Shown here: one piece after another, positions 1-13,294 of the stretch
Layout of the letters: the number at the start of each line of letters is the position of its first letter
How positions within the stretch are numbered: the stretch's first letter is position 1
Assembly: GCA_014529385.2 (NCBI GenBank)
Contig: CM043943.1
Span: 153,241,092-153,305,091 of the forward strand
Origin: Adiantum capillus-veneris
Lineage: Eukaryota > Streptophyta > Polypodiopsida > Polypodiales > Pteridaceae
Reading direction: 5' to 3'
Length of the DNA stretch: 64,000 nt
The notes under the pieces: generated by a model
Told to the model about the DNA's origin: nothing
Seen by the model: the letters and a program-made list of their open reading frames with translations, nothing else
Database searches by the model: none
Translations under genes and position numbers: made by a program

Positions 1-311
1 AGGGTCAATGCAGAACTCATGCAGAACTCAATGACCTATTAGTATCTGTGACAGAACATGCTGAGATATCAAAAGACAATTTACAAAAGTAGTTGGATGA
101 ACTTCAGGGCCAAACAAGTGAAGAACGCCAACAAAGTCAAGGGCCGGCTGCAGGAATTGACATAGAGAATGTGTCAGATCCGGTGGACACTATCATACAA
201 GAGGATATTCCTGGGGGATCAGTACAAGAGCCCCGGGATCTGACACAAGAAGAGGAAGACAATCTATAGAAATCCATAGAAGTAGCTATAAAGGATACAG
301 TAAAAGAAGCA

Positions 312-1118
312 ATGCAGTGGGAGCAGAGGATATTAAAGTCGATGACAATTCAGAAATTAGATGCAAATGTCATTCGACATGAATGGCTACAACCTTCTCT
401 CCCCTATCCTCTTCTCAAATATGAGGCTGCTACAATCAACAAGAGGATCAAAGAGGAGCCCACAGTGCCACTGTACAATGAAGATGTCACCAGACCAGAA
501 GGGGTTAAACTCATTGTAGACTCCCAACCAAGATGGAGGAAGGCATGGCTCACTAAATACCCTCAGTATTTAGTACATCATGTAGAGGCACCTAAAATAA
601 TCAGAGACAACCTCATCTTTTGCCCTCTACCAAGGATGCGGACATGGAAGGAGCATGAATTGTTGAAGAGAAGCCACCCCACGTGGCTCAACTACCCAAA
701 GCTGCCAGGCTTGAAGGCAGGCGAGAGAATGAGTGAGCAATACATGGTGAAAACCCTAACGGGTGCCATTAAATTGTTCACTGGCTCACCTGACCTCTCT
801 TGCATTATGCTCAAGAAGATATGTAAAACCCTTCTGGTAGTTTTTGAGGTCTTTAAACCTGGGCAGGCAACAGACAGCATATTTTTCTTCCAAGATACAT
901 ATAGATGTTCTTATGAACTGTCTGCTCAACCTTCCCATGAGGTTATACATGCCCTCTTCCAACGAATAATGTTCTTGCCCTCATACCACCTCCAGGCCTT
1001 TGAAGAAGCCTTCTACACCGGCTTCTTCACCATCGATATAGATATATTCGGTCCTACATTACTGGCCCAGCATGCACGGTATGAGTCTGTTATGAAGATG
1101 CGCGAAAGCCTCCACTGA
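312..1118 (+). CDS. ORF of unknown function at the 3' end of an LTR retrotransposon
   Basis: An open frame of 268 codons ends 38 bp before a polypurine tract and an LTR, so it is the last coding region of an LTR element whose 5' part lies outside the window. The same frame extends upstream to about base 3 but is cut by two stops (near 90 and 267). That upstream part is rich in Glu, Gln and Asp and looks coiled-coil-like. The main body has many Trp, Tyr, Pro and Phe residues and no RNase H, integrase or chromodomain motif, which are the usual last domains of copia or gypsy pol. I see no signal peptide or clear membrane segment. It could be an env-position extra ORF or a captured host fragment. 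I do not recognise the family. Confidence 0.5.
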   Translation: MQWEQRILKSMTIQKLDANVIRHEWLQPSLPYPLLKYEAATINKRIKEEPTVPLYNEDVTRPEGVKLIVDSQPRWRKAWLTKYPQYLVHHVEAPKIIRDNLIFCPLPRMRTWKEHELLKRSHPTWLNYPKLPGLKAGERMSEQYMVKTLTGAIKLFTGSPDLSCIMLKKICKTLLVVFEVFKPGQATDSIFFFQDTYRCSYELSAQPSHEVIHALFQRIMFLPSYHLQAFEEAFYTGFFTIDIDIFGPTLLAQHARYESVMKMRESLH

Positions 1119-1156
1119 AGCAGCAGCTCTACTGTCATGTCGGGACGACATGAACT

Positions 1157-1169
1157 AGGAGGGGGGGAG
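1157..1169 (+). promoter_or_regulatory. Polypurine tract of the first LTR element
   Basis: A run of A and G (AGGAGGGGGGGAG) lies directly before the LTR start TGTTAGCAG. In LTR elements this tract primes plus-strand DNA synthesis, so it fixes the element as plus-oriented and the following LTR as the 3' one. Confidence 0.7.
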
Positions 1170-2106
1170 TGTTAGCAGAAGACTGGCGTCTACACTCAAC
1201 CAAAGACTAGCGGACTACGAAAAGAAAAAATTCCTATGTAGTCATTCCCTGATTAAGACAAAAACCTGTAATTTCATTTGAAAACACTTGGGGCTTGTAG
1301 AAGTTTCCAATTTTGTATATTATTTTTTCCATTAGACTGAGTAAGATTTTACTTTGGAACTTGAGATATTGTAATTGGAAGGTATTTATACCAAATTTTG
1401 ACCTTAATGAAAAAACCCTTTTGTTGATTTTTATCAAGTGTCTTTGAGAAGCGTATTCTGTGTACGAGAGAGAGTGAGAGTTTATCTTGACGCTATGCGC
1501 ACACTGGTGGTCGGAATCGAGTGCGGAGAAGTACAGCATGTTTCCCCTGGAGAGAGCTACGCGCCAACACCTACATTGCGCGTGTGCGGCTAGGCTTCAC
1601 GAGACTGACCCTCAAGCTATTTTTGGTAATTCGGTGAGCATATAGTGTCTGTTTTCACATTTCAGTACATCCACGCGTTCTCAATGAGTAGAGCTACACA
1701 TTAGGCACTTTAGTTTTCAGAAACGACGACCTGCAAAAACCTTTCAGACATCCTACGTGATTTTGCACCGGGTGTTTTTGGGTAGGTTTTGGGTCACGGA
1801 CCTTAGGGAGAGCGGCCTATTGATGTTAATAGGATTTCCCTCAAGTTTCGTAGCGTTTCGAGAACGTCTTATGGGTATTTGGCTCTTGGAAGCATTGTAG
1901 GAAATCTCCTCCTGTGTACTTTTGAAGGCTGTAACTTAGACATTGGGTAGAGACCTCTATAGGAAGTAGTCAATAGTTGGTTGAGTGTAGGTTAACACTC
2001 TATGCTTGCTTCCACGTGCCTGCGGGTCGAGCTTCGTCCTTAGCTAACAAATCTTGTTAGGTGAGTTCTCGTTGTGCTGACGTCAGTCGCGGCGTATCCG
2101 CCAACA
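1170..2106 (+). repeat. 3' LTR of the first retrotransposon
   Basis: The segment starts TGTTAGC right after the polypurine tract and ends GCCAACA, so its ends are TG...CA with short inverted TGTT/AACA termini; length is about 937 bp. The right boundary could instead be 2109, because ACA is repeated there. A palindromic TGACGTCA lies at 2078-2085 near the end. The partner 5' LTR is outside the window, so the target-site duplication (next bases ACATG) cannot be checked. Confidence 0.65.
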
Positions 2107-2990
2107 ACATGTAAAACAAAATAAGACTTAAACCATATCATCAATGGTCTAGCTCAATTATTTGGTAGTTGTCCATCATAAATCTTTGAACCGTATATGT
2201 CATGTCTCCAAAGCATTCAATTATGAAAAACCTGTTTAGTGAACTCCGCTAGACTCAAGTGCTCCAGTTAATGATGTACACGGCTTAACCATCAAGATTG
2301 CTTTAGGGAACCCTATCAAGCTCAAGTATGCCTTACTTTGTCTGCACACGAAATGGTCGTCAAATCCTTTACTTCAAGTTCTGGTAGCAAAACCAACTCA
2401 AAAAGATGTGAAGATACTTTATCAATCATCCAAAGATGTAAACTAGAAGCTAGACATGTAAGATTACTGAACACAAAACCCAAAACTCTTTTCTTCATAG
2501 CATAAATCCAAAAACAAAACCTAGTGCCAAGTAACCTGCTACAAGAAAATAATCGATACCCTTGAATCTGCAAGTTGCACTTCAGTAGCCCCCAGGATCA
2601 AATGGAATAATAAGAAATTGCCCCAATAGTGGAGCAGCATAATATATGCATGAGCATACATTTCCTGTATCAATCAGCATCAAATATTTTGATGTAGGTG
2701 TACTATTTCTGGATCAAATAGCATGCAATCAAAATGCATATCCACGAGTAACCATCCGTATTGAACCTGCTTTTGAAGATCCTTAGAATCTCATGGGTCA
2801 AATATCATGAAGATCACGTAGCATTGATGGGCCTCACAATATACTAGAGCATCACTTGAAGCATAGTGCAACACCCACTTCCCATAAACTCCTATCAACT
2901 TACGCTCATTACCAATTAGCCTTAAAGAGCATTGACTCCCTTTTACAGGCAGCCAAACCATCACTGACATAAGCATCATTAAAAATATAT
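2107..2990. other. AT-rich intergenic stretch with no recognised feature
   Basis: Short spurious frames only. No motif of a known transposable element or host gene was recognised. Confidence 0.5.
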
Positions 2991-2993
2991 TAT

Positions 2994-4390
2994 CTAAATT
3001 CTACCATAATTGGCATACTGTCCAAGGAAATGAAAAACCTTGTGAACTTTTTGAAGGATCAAGGATGATTTAGCATCATCACCCCCTCTAGCTTCATAGC
3101 CATTACGAAAAACCTTGGGACTCTCTGGACCTGTATCATCATAGGAATTTTTACCTGCTGGAATTTTAGCTTGATCATGGAGAATAGATTTAGCTTGTAA
3201 ATCTTCATCCATAGCATCCTCGGAAAATCACTCTGCAAAATATCAACATTCATCAAAATTGTAAGAGTTATCTCCTCATGCAGCCCATGTATAAGTATAC
3301 ATGTAGAATCTTTGTCAATATCCTGTTTACAATCAGCATGAGCTAGGCAATCTTCATACTCATCAATATCGTCTTCTGCTTCCTCATCTGCATCCATGCT
3401 ACTTAGCAATCCATGATAACACTGTGAAGGTTCATTTGGCACCCGCTCTGAAGGAATACCCCCAAGCATATCCTTTGTCGGCTCATCAACCTCTTGTACT
3501 TTTTCAGGTATTGTGTATATAATAGCTTTGTTGATGCAATCATGTGCAGTAAACCCGTTGTCTTGCTCAATTATAGTGTCGATAGACCCATTAGTAGTCT
3601 GTAGTGGCTCATCTTCTTGATAGACTTTTTGAGAGCATCCCATGCCAAGGTCAGTAGCTTGAAAAAAATTTGTTGCACAGTCTAGCTCTTCACCAGAACC
3701 ATTATCGGAGGTAGCTTCCATGCGAGCAATCTCTGGAAAAAAATCATATATTTTTGTATGAGCATTAAATTCATTGTTTACCTTTGCTAGGTTGCTCAAA
3801 ATATGGTCCTCTGAAGTTGAATCTGCTACTTCCAAAGCTGTATTTGCCTTGGCTTTACTCCTTGCAGAAATATGTTCCCAAAATTGATCATAATTAAGGA
3901 ACTGCATATGATCCCCTTCTTATTTATAGAAAAAAATCTGGCTTCATTCGTAATCTCCTTCATTGCCAACTCGATAATCCTTAAGCTTTCATGAACAAAC
4001 CCATCTGCAAAATAGTCCCACTGTGTGGGATATGTTTCTGCCACTTCTCGAACCTTTTCTTTAAATTCAAAGGTTACCACTTCTTCAAAACTCAAAATCA
4101 TCCGATCTTTAGAAATTCCTCGACTCTTCATCTCCTCTTTATAGCATGCAAGGATTCCATCTGGATCATGTCCTTGAAAAATACCACACTATTCATGTAC
4201 GGCATCAAGTGCCATCTCCACTGCATCATCAATCTGCTTTTTCATCTTCATAACTTTTACTTCTTGCAAACATCCCTGAACTAAGCCCAACATTTTTGGT
4301 AGATCTGCAGCTGTTAAATTTTTATCAAATCTATTGGAATTGAAATCTTCAGTAAACTGCATCGACTCTTCTGGCATCTCCATCTTTACC
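2994..4390 (-). pseudogene. Broken coding region of unknown function
   Basis: Reading the minus strand from an ATG near 4383, a frame of about 64 codons (mid-region Leu-Pro-Lys-Met-Leu-Gly-Leu) meets one in-frame TAG at 4189. It then continues in the same frame for about 90 codons to about 3910. Coding continues in another frame (3907 down to about 3230) as a strongly acidic stretch rich in Asp, Glu, Ser and Thr, then shifts again to end at 2994. The first switch lies near a run of seven T in the minus sense. Continuity across breaks suggests one protein of about 400 residues that has decayed, or a multi-exon gene whose short introns I cannot place. The family is not recognised. The first part looks globular, the second disordered and acidic. 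Confidence 0.45.
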
Positions 4391-5530
<1,140 letters not shown>

Positions 5531-5537
5531 CAATGGT

Positions 5538-5860
5538 TTCCCAGTACCAGTACTACCAGTATTACCAATATTACCAATACCATTGTAGCAATAATGTAGT
5601 AGATCCAATACCAGTACAAGTACCAAGACTACCAATATCAGTACAGCAGTACAACAGTAGATCGAGTACCAATACTACCAATACCAGTACAGCAATACAG
5701 CAGTAGATCTAGTACCAGTACCAGTACAGTAGTAGATCCAGTACCAGTACTAGTACTACAATGCAGTAGTAGATCTTGTACCAGTACTAATACTACCATT
5801 ACCAGTATAGTAGTACAGCTATAGATCCAGTACCAGTAACAATACTAGTATTCCAAGTAC
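5538..5860. repeat. TAC/CAG-rich degenerate repeat
   Basis: The region is built from CCAGTA, ACCAAT and TACTAC words. A longer unit begins GTAGATC and recurs at irregular spacing (about 5597, 5655, 5702, 5732, 5768 and 5822). This is a trinucleotide-based minisatellite. The Gln/Tyr-rich frames in it are not evidence of a gene. Confidence 0.8.
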
Positions 5861-5864
5861 CCGT

Positions 5865-6850
5865 TCGGCAATAATCGCGATTATCTACTTTTGGGACTTT
5901 TTAGCATTTTTTTGCCAAGATGTTGATACAGACAGGTAAAGCAACACAACTTAAGCTCCCTAGCAAAGTTTCACCAAGTTTGGATAAACCTTGCTCAATT
6001 TGTCAACAGTTTTGTGTTTGTAGACTGTCTTTAGAAAATTGGCCACAACTTTCACTTTAAAGATCCAAATCTTACCAAATTGAAAATATAAGTGCTCAAT
6101 ACAACATGGTAGAACTTGTGGTATGCTTGGTTGGCCAAAAATGTTTGAAAATTGGACAAAAGTAAATAATCGTGATTATTTACATCTGCAAAATTTTAAC
6201 AAATTTTTTATCATCTGAGCATACACACATGTTCTACACTTTAAACTAATCCTTTGAATCAAGTTTCACCAAATTTGAACAAGATTTATTAAGCTAACCT
6301 GAATTTCTCGACAATCAATACAAATTTTAGTCTTTATCAAGTTTTTGGTCTGTTTTGTGATCCAAATTCTATGAGCCTTCACAAAAGATGTTTGTAATCA
6401 TGTATAGAGTCTCTGGTATCCATCTTGATCTAAAAGTAAACAATCGCAAACTTTTGACCTAAAATGAACACTTTTTGCACTTCAATCTTTTGTGACATGT
6501 TTTAAGCCCTTGAGTCAAGTTTCACAGAATTTGAACAAGATCTATCAAGTCAAACTCAAATTCTTGACAATCAATGACAATCAGTACAGATTTCACTTTT
6601 TATCAAGTTTTTGGTCTGTTTTGTGATCCAAACTCTATGAGCCTTCACAAAAGATATTTGTAATCATGCATAGAGTCTCTGGTATCAACCTTGATCAATT
6701 TTGAGCTAAAAGTAAATAATCACGATTATTTACTTTTGACCTAAAATGAACACTTTTTGCACTTTTTCAATAGTCATTCTTTTTGTGACATGTTTTCAAG
6801 CCTCTGAGTCAAGCCAAAACTTAATTTGGCCGAAAATGTAAATAATCTGA
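5865..6850. repeat. Tandem repeat, about 270-bp unit with an embedded palindrome
   Basis: Two well-matched units (about 6225-6490 and 6491-6800) share long phrases such as 'tttttggtctgttttgtgatccaaa' at 6342 and 6608 (period about 266). A weaker earlier unit starts near 5940. Each unit contains or follows a GTAAATAATC..GATTATTTAC palindrome (6162-6183 and 6712-6733, decayed copies near 5870 and 6425). No coding sequence is apparent. Confidence 0.7.
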
Positions 6851-8428
6851 GTTTTTGCAAACTCTTGAAAATTTACCTCAAATGCATCCTTAAGCTTACC
6901 CACCAATGGTTCATACAACTTTTATGAGCATAATCTCCAGTCTGATTTAGTGGTTGACAATCTTCTGTGTTGTTTCAAGCCGTAGACCTAAAATTCTACA
7001 ACTTCACATAAACAACTCACAGATGATTCTTTTGGAGTGAGCAATGATTTGATATCCACCTCGGATTCTACTTACCCTACTCCTAGGTTTTGCTATAATT
7101 GGGTTATGAAAGGTGTCCACAAACACTTGTTTTCTTGTTTTTTATGGTTTTCTGAGCCTTGATCTTAAGACTTGTCTTGTCCATTTCTCAAAATCTTAAC
7201 CTAATCCTACAATCCTATAAGGTACTTACCAAGTACAACCTACTCCCAAGCTACCTCTACACAGCAAAAGATGACACTATTAAGCTATGCGGTTTTAAAA
7301 GGAAAGTTTAATTCTAACTAATCCTAGAGGAAGTTAAAAGACAACTACACTAGACGCTTTTGTTTTCCCTAGTTTAGTTCTATTCGTCCTCAGTAGTGGT
7401 GCCAAATGTGGATGGGTTTCCTAACCTCACTCTTATCTTATTGCAGACATAGCGAGAACCACGAACATAATTGTCAATCCATGGGACGAAGCTGACTCAA
7501 CTAGTGCAATGGAGGCTACAAGAGGGTGTCAATCTCTTGGAAAACAACAAACAACTTGCATCTAACCCAAGCTACACTCAAATGACCTAAATCATCAAAA
7601 TCTAGTCGCTAATTGGCAAGCAAACCATAATAGCTACAACATCAAACGACATCCGAATGCTATGAAACTTCTAGGACAAGTATATAAGACCTAAGCAGAC
7701 ATGCTTATGGTCTCAAAACTCACTTTCAATGAAGTGCAAAAAATACGATTATTAACAGTAGAGTGAGATTTTGACCTAGTCATTTTTTACCCCAAATGCA
7801 TCTAAATGCTTAGCAATGATGCCCCACTACCCCGCCTATGTTTATCTTTGCGATTTCCTAGCTTAAATTCCTACTTATGATGAAATTAGGCCGCGGGTCG
7901 GCAACGTCAAAAGCTACGATTTGTCATGATATGTTTATGTCAATGCGTAGAGCTCTTACCTATGTGGTTGCAACGCAACAGACGGTTGTAATGTGACAAC
8001 CGACAAGGGAGATAGAAGCATGAGAAGGAGAGAAGTGAGCATCGTTAGCTCATGCTGTGTATTTCTTATCCAAAAACTTAATAAAATCTTTACAAAGTTG
8101 GCTTTTATACCTTAGCCAAGGTATAAAATGTGTAATTTCTCTGCGCCCAAGACCTTTGAAGCTCCACAAATTACTGTATCTGCAACCTAGATACACTAAC
8201 TGACCTATTCTTTACATCTTGGAACTCTTATTGAGCCAGTAACACGTTACAATTATCACAATGGCTAAATAGATTGGGAAATTACAATACATGGCCATTT
8301 TGGAAAAATGTGAAAAGTGTATAACTCTAATCTTCACTGCTTCTTCACATTCATCTTTGATGTGCATTCATAAGGCTTCGATCTTTAGCAGCTCCTGTGA
8401 ACTTCAGTTTTAACAGTTCACCAAGACA
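6851..8428. other. AT-rich non-coding stretch
   Basis: No open frames of note. A TGGTGCCAAA word near 7398 resembles a primer-binding site, but no LTR end precedes it convincingly. Nothing else was recognised. Confidence 0.4.
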
Positions 8429-9300
8429 ATGGATATTATTGGTAGGGAGGACATAGTCTACGAGTCCAAGGGTATTATGGGGCTAGAGGACCTTGCCACG
8501 AGCTCAATTGTGGATTTTGAAGAGGCAGACTCAGAACCTTCTGTAATTTAAAAGGACATTATACCCCCCAAGGTTCATTTGCTCACCTCACAAAATAGGG
8601 ACAAGGATTTTTCTACTATTGCCTATCGGCCACCTACCAAAAGTATGGTTAATGAGTAGAGGAAAAAAGAGGCAATTATTGTAGAATACCATGTAGTCAT
8701 TGATGAAAGGCTTTTTGACTTTGCAATATCTTCAATAGTTGCCAGCAAATTTTACAAGGTATGTTGTATCTTTCATGCCTCCGTCATCCTTGATGATCTT
8801 CTAGCTCAACACAATAATTTCTTGAAGATTGAAAGAGAGAGGTTTGAACTAGAAGTTCAACAGTGGAGGGTCATCCTTGATGGCATGGTTGTGGTCCATT
8901 TAAAAGATTGTGATAGCAAAGGATGATCACACAAGAAGTACCATCAGTTGCCACTTTCATATTTATGGTGTTGTATGCACAAAAGAGAGTGAAAGCTAGT
9001 TCAAAAATCCTTTGGCTTTCTTCTATATCTCAATATCCTATTTGGTGATCTTATGAAGAAGCCCAAGGAAGCTATGGGGGAATAGAATTTACCATCAGAT
9101 GAACAAGAGGACGAGAAAAAGGGTTATAATGAAGTGGCCAAGAGTGAGGAGGCTATTATCTTTGAGGCAGAAGCAAAGGAAGTGGAAGAAAGTAAAATGT
9201 TGTTGGTCCAAAACATCAAAAATCAAGCTACCTTCAAATGTATCTGCTTTCAATGAGATACAAACGGTGTTGATGTTGCCTGGTGTGATAGGCATATATT
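8429..9300 (+). pseudogene. Decayed coding region of unknown function
   Basis: From an ATG at 8429 a single frame reads for several hundred bases as plausible protein (acidic N-terminal part, then a helical, charged middle around 8810-8930). It is interrupted by in-frame stops near 8549, 8656, 8923 and further on. The frame stays coherent across the stops, which suggests an old inactivated gene rather than chance. No family is recognised. Its position between repeats suggests an old element's accessory ORF. Confidence 0.4.
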
Positions 9301-9399
9301 TTTCTCCATGACATACAAAGCATTTTCTACCTGACGAAAGACTTTGCACTAGCCACCATCTTGAAATTCCACGAGGATAAGAGTCAAACGTATGTTATA

Positions 9400-10882
9400 T
9401 AGGGGTGTTCTCAATGGTGCACCCCGCAAAATTTCTACAAATGTAGTGAATATGCAAAATTTAGATAACCAAAACGTGCATGCCAAAGTTTGGCATTTGA
9501 AATAGCCTTTGAATCCACAATTGCATTTGCAAACTTTTAGTCAACACTTGTCATACAAAGTGAGCTTGTACAGTCCATGGCACAAAAATGCCAAATGCAA
9601 CAATTTCATCACCAAAATTGAGATCATGAACTATACATCTGTCATCCACGAACTTGACAACAAGGCCAAGTCTTGCAAGTGTAGATATAGACAAAAGATT
9701 CTTTTAATCCTTGGTACATAATGTGCATCAACAAGTGTAAAAGGACTATCATGTGTAGTAGTTAGCACAATCTTTCCAACTCGCTTGACCAAATAAGCGG
9801 CATCGTTGGCACAAGTGCCCATATTCCCATGAGAGACAATCTCAAGAGAGGCAAACAAGTCACAATGCAAATTAATGTGCTTTCTAGCACAACTGTCAAA
9901 GTACCAAACATGTGACTATATAGCAACTAATATACATGCATCATGGACAAAAGGATCATAAGTACACTTTGCACTAAATGGCCACTCAGCATCTACATCA
10001 ACATCACAATATCCATTTCCAAAATACTCTACAATAGATTCATTGGTAGTAGATCAAACTACTTTCTTCTTGGCTTCTTTTGCCTTCAACTTAGAACATT
10101 ACTTTATCAAGTGATCACTAGACTTGCAACAATTGCAGCAACACTTCTTCTTGCCTTTTTCATTAGAGTTCCTAGATGAGTTGTTGTTAGCAGAAGCACT
10201 AGACATAGGTGATCTATTACTCAAAGATAACCACAAGAAGTGACTACATTGCTACTACCACCTCCCCTTTGAGTAGCAACAAAATCCACTTCAACTGCAT
10301 GATTTTTAGCTCATTTATTTCTTAAAAGTGACTCTTGTGTCAACAATGTGCTTGCTTACAGATTAAGGGTTTCCTTAGTTCATAAGTCTCCAGGTACTAG
10401 CAAAAGTCTGAGAGTTTGGCAATGCATTGAGAACTATCTACACAAGTAAACTGTCAAAAATAACTTAGCATGCAAAAACAATTTTCTCATTGATATCCTT
10501 GATACTAGCAAGAAAAGTGTCCATTCATTTTCATCTTGCATAACCTTTGACACCAGCTCTTAATGTAGCAATGTAATTTTAGCCTCTTTGTGAGTTGCAT
10601 GAAGACTAGCCAAATTATCCCAAGATTTTTTTGCTTATTTTGTTGAGCGAACATGAGAGAAAATGTGAGGAGTAATAGTTTGCTTCATAGATAATTCAAT
10701 CAATGCATGAGCTTGTGCATCACTTACATGCCAAGAAGATTATTAATCATTGGCAAAACAACTCTAGCAACAATAGATATGCTAGAATATATAATATCCT
10801 CAATAGAACCTATATCCACAAAAGGCAAACGTACATCAATGCTTTGCATCATCTTGAAAATATCTATGTTGTTGGCAGCCAT
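9400..10882 (-). mobile_element. Ty1/copia gag and pre-integrase fragment (decayed)
   Basis: On the minus strand gag begins at an ATG at 10880-10882. A recognisable copia Gag follows (block with Trp-Asp-Asn-Leu-Ala-Ser-Leu-His near 10620), then a CCHC-like knuckle at about 10100-10160 (Cys-Cys-X-Cys-Cys-X4-His-X4-Cys-like). Then comes the region after the copia protease, at 9631-9870, with a Leu-Tyr/His-Val-Pro-Gly/Arg-Ile-Lys block typical of the segment before integrase. Many stops and frameshifts make it non-functional. Integrase and RT are absent downstream, so it is a truncated copy. No LTR was recognised on the 5' side. Confidence 0.7.
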
Positions 10883-10890
10883 GGTGAGTG

Positions 10891-11800
10891 ACTACACCCA
10901 ATGTGAGAGTTGCCCCAAAATAAGCAAAAAAACGGTACAAAAAGTTAGGTATTATATAGCACAATCCAAAGAGGTTTGTAATGGGTCAGTTCTACAAAAA
11001 ATTGCGTTGACAAAGTTTTTACACAAAAGAACAAAATTACATGCATAGTATTGTTCATAGTGGAAATCAAGGCCAAAATGAGTTCATATCAAAATTTTGA
11101 GCACACCATGCCCTATGAGCACTACCAAAGTATTATTCAACCTACCGACGCTCAATGAAGAAAGTGAGTAAGGGGTGCTAGCAACTATGCTCAAAAGGAT
11201 GCAACCTACTTCAAATTAGGGTTGTAGGATGCAGACATGGCTTGGGGAAGATTAAGAAGCTCAAGGCACACAATAGAGAGTGTATTGCTTAGTGTGCAAA
11301 TAGAAGGATACGTTAGCCCTAGAGTGATGGTACAATGCACAAGGAAGAAACCTCCAGAAAAAAATTGTCCTAGTAGTTTTATGTGTGTTCACATACATCA
11401 CAAAAAATCATAACAAATAAAATTTTTTACAGCATCATGAGGCCTTCAAAGCATGCTTAGGTCTAAATAATGTTCTTTTACAAAAAGTATAGATAGCCTT
11501 AAAAAAGAGCAAGTGGGTGGATCAAAATTTTCCAGGCTAGGCTAATTAGAAGGTATCATATTAGATACCCCTTGGAGATCAAAGCAAAATGTAGAGGTTG
11601 GAGTTTTTCTAGGAGGGGAAAGATAGGTGGTGGGGGTAGTCACATCGCAAGTAGTAGCAAAGAAAGGGCACATGTGGAAGGTGGAAGCAAGTGGCATGGT
11701 GGCAACACATGTGCTAGCAAGGCAACAAGAACAAGGTAGTTTGGGCATAAAAGACCTACTAAGTAGTCTTATTCATCATGTGGATGAGTTAGCCCACTAC
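10891..11800. other. Non-coding stretch
   Basis: Probably includes leader or LTR debris of the minus-strand copia copy. No TG...CA pair or tRNA primer site could be fixed, and no gene was recognised. Confidence 0.35.
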
Positions 11801-11819
11801 CAAATCCAAGCGGGATGAC

Positions 11820-12433
11820 GAGCTTGACAAATTGGATGGAACTCAAGGGAAGAATTTCAAAATTGCATTGAAGATTGAGTTCTTTAGCTTGGAGTAAAAT
11901 CAAAATGATGATTTAATTGTTTTTATCTCTCACATGAAGAGCTTGAGAGCCTAGTTATCCAAATACAAGCTCCAATTTTCAAATGAAGATTTCATTTCCA
12001 TTCTTATCAAAGTAATTGTCAGTCCTACTTAGCATTGGTGACTACACTAAAGAATATATCATATCTTACATGAGGAGGAGTCCTCAATTCATGTCTTGAT
12101 GAAGGGTGACTTCATTGAGAATCTTCAAGTGAGCAAGTCAATATAGCCTCAACATTGAATCAAGGTCTAGTACTTTCCTCGAGCACAACTAGGTGCTCCT
12201 TTTGTCATAAGAAATGGCATGTAGTCTCTAACTATTGGAAGAGGTATCCCAAGTGCAATAAGTGCACGGAAATAGGACATATCACCAGAAAATGTCCTAA
12301 ATGTAAGGAAGAAGAGGCCAACTATGCACAAGCATCTTCCTCAATAGAGAAATTTTATAAATGGTCCTCTAAACCTCATCCATATTTCACACTTTTGCAA
12401 GCCTACACTTTAAAGGCATTCTCACTAGGTTGA
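11820..12433 (+). mobile_element. Copia-type gag remnant with zinc knuckles
   Basis: Degraded Gag sequence (Phe-Ile-Ser-His-Met-Lys-Ser-Leu near 11920) leads into an open segment at 12155-12433. This holds a Cys-X2-Cys-X4-His-like half knuckle and a second knuckle of the form Cys-X2-Cys-X4-His-X4-Cys (around 12260-12300). Nothing of pol follows. Within 70 bp comes a purine run and an LTR start, so the copy has a large internal deletion joining gag to the 3' end. Confidence 0.65.
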
Positions 12434-12499
12434 AGGGGGATACAAAGCTTTGTAAGTTCAATGATATTCCCTTTCATGTACTGTGGCATTGAGGGGGCG

Positions 12500-12860
12500 T
12501 GTCAAAATAGTGGCATATGCACAAGAGCTAGAGAATATTAGTGTATGGATGTGTGAACCAAGCCTTGGATAGGTGTTGCCTTGGTTCCCAAGTCATTTTT
12601 TTGATCTTAAGTCATGTGCATGGTTCAAGCCTATATAAACACTTAGAGCTATCTACTTGAGAGACTTAGTTGTACTCATAAAAAACTTCATATGCAAGAT
12701 ATTGTGTCTTGTATGTTTGGCCTTCTATCTTACATATTCTTACTCTATTTCTAGATTTTGTTCATATTCTTCACAATGAATGCATACGGCCTAACTATAT
12801 GATTGAAATTCTAATTGATACTCTTTGAATTTGTAGCCATACACTATCAAATACAACATT
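12500..12860 (+). repeat. Probable 3' LTR of the deleted copia-type copy
   Basis: A GAGGGGGCG polypurine tract (12491-12499) is followed by TGTCAAAATAGTGGC. A TATATAAA-type box in 'gcctatataaacactt' (near 12630) suits an LTR promoter. The 3' boundary is uncertain; an ACAACA near 12855 is one candidate. Confidence 0.5.
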
Positions 12861-13294
12861 TTCATAGCATATGATTATACGGCAAATAACTTAGTAATTA
12901 TAGTTGACAAGAGAATATAAATTAATCGATTTTCATCAAATTGTTATTACAAAAGCTTTAAAAAATTGCACTAGCTCTCTTGCACACCATGAGTCTTCAA
13001 TCTCATGGTCTCCTCGTTGTGCTTGCCTATTTGGAAAGACTAAAGCATTGCAAGAATGAATGTATGCTCATAGAAAGAAAGCATGGAAATGCATAACGAC
13101 TTATGAAATGATTAAGTGGTCACATCATGACTCCCATTCACTCCAATTATAAGCAAGTGCTTACGAGAATTAGCAAGGTTTCAATGCATACTAGCATGCA
13201 CAAGTATGGTTAGCAAAGGCCAACATCAATTCTTTTTTTTTTCCCAAAACTCACAATTGTGAACATGGGCCATAGCTTGAGGGAGCTTTGGGCA
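12861..13294. other. AT-rich non-coding stretch
   Basis: Nothing recognised. Confidence 0.4.

Noticed and set aside
5538-6850. CRISPR-like array
   Set aside because: Repeats are tandem and degenerate without unique spacers, in plant DNA.
7390-7410. Primer-binding site (TGGTGCCAAA)
   Set aside because: No LTR end precedes it and no gag follows.
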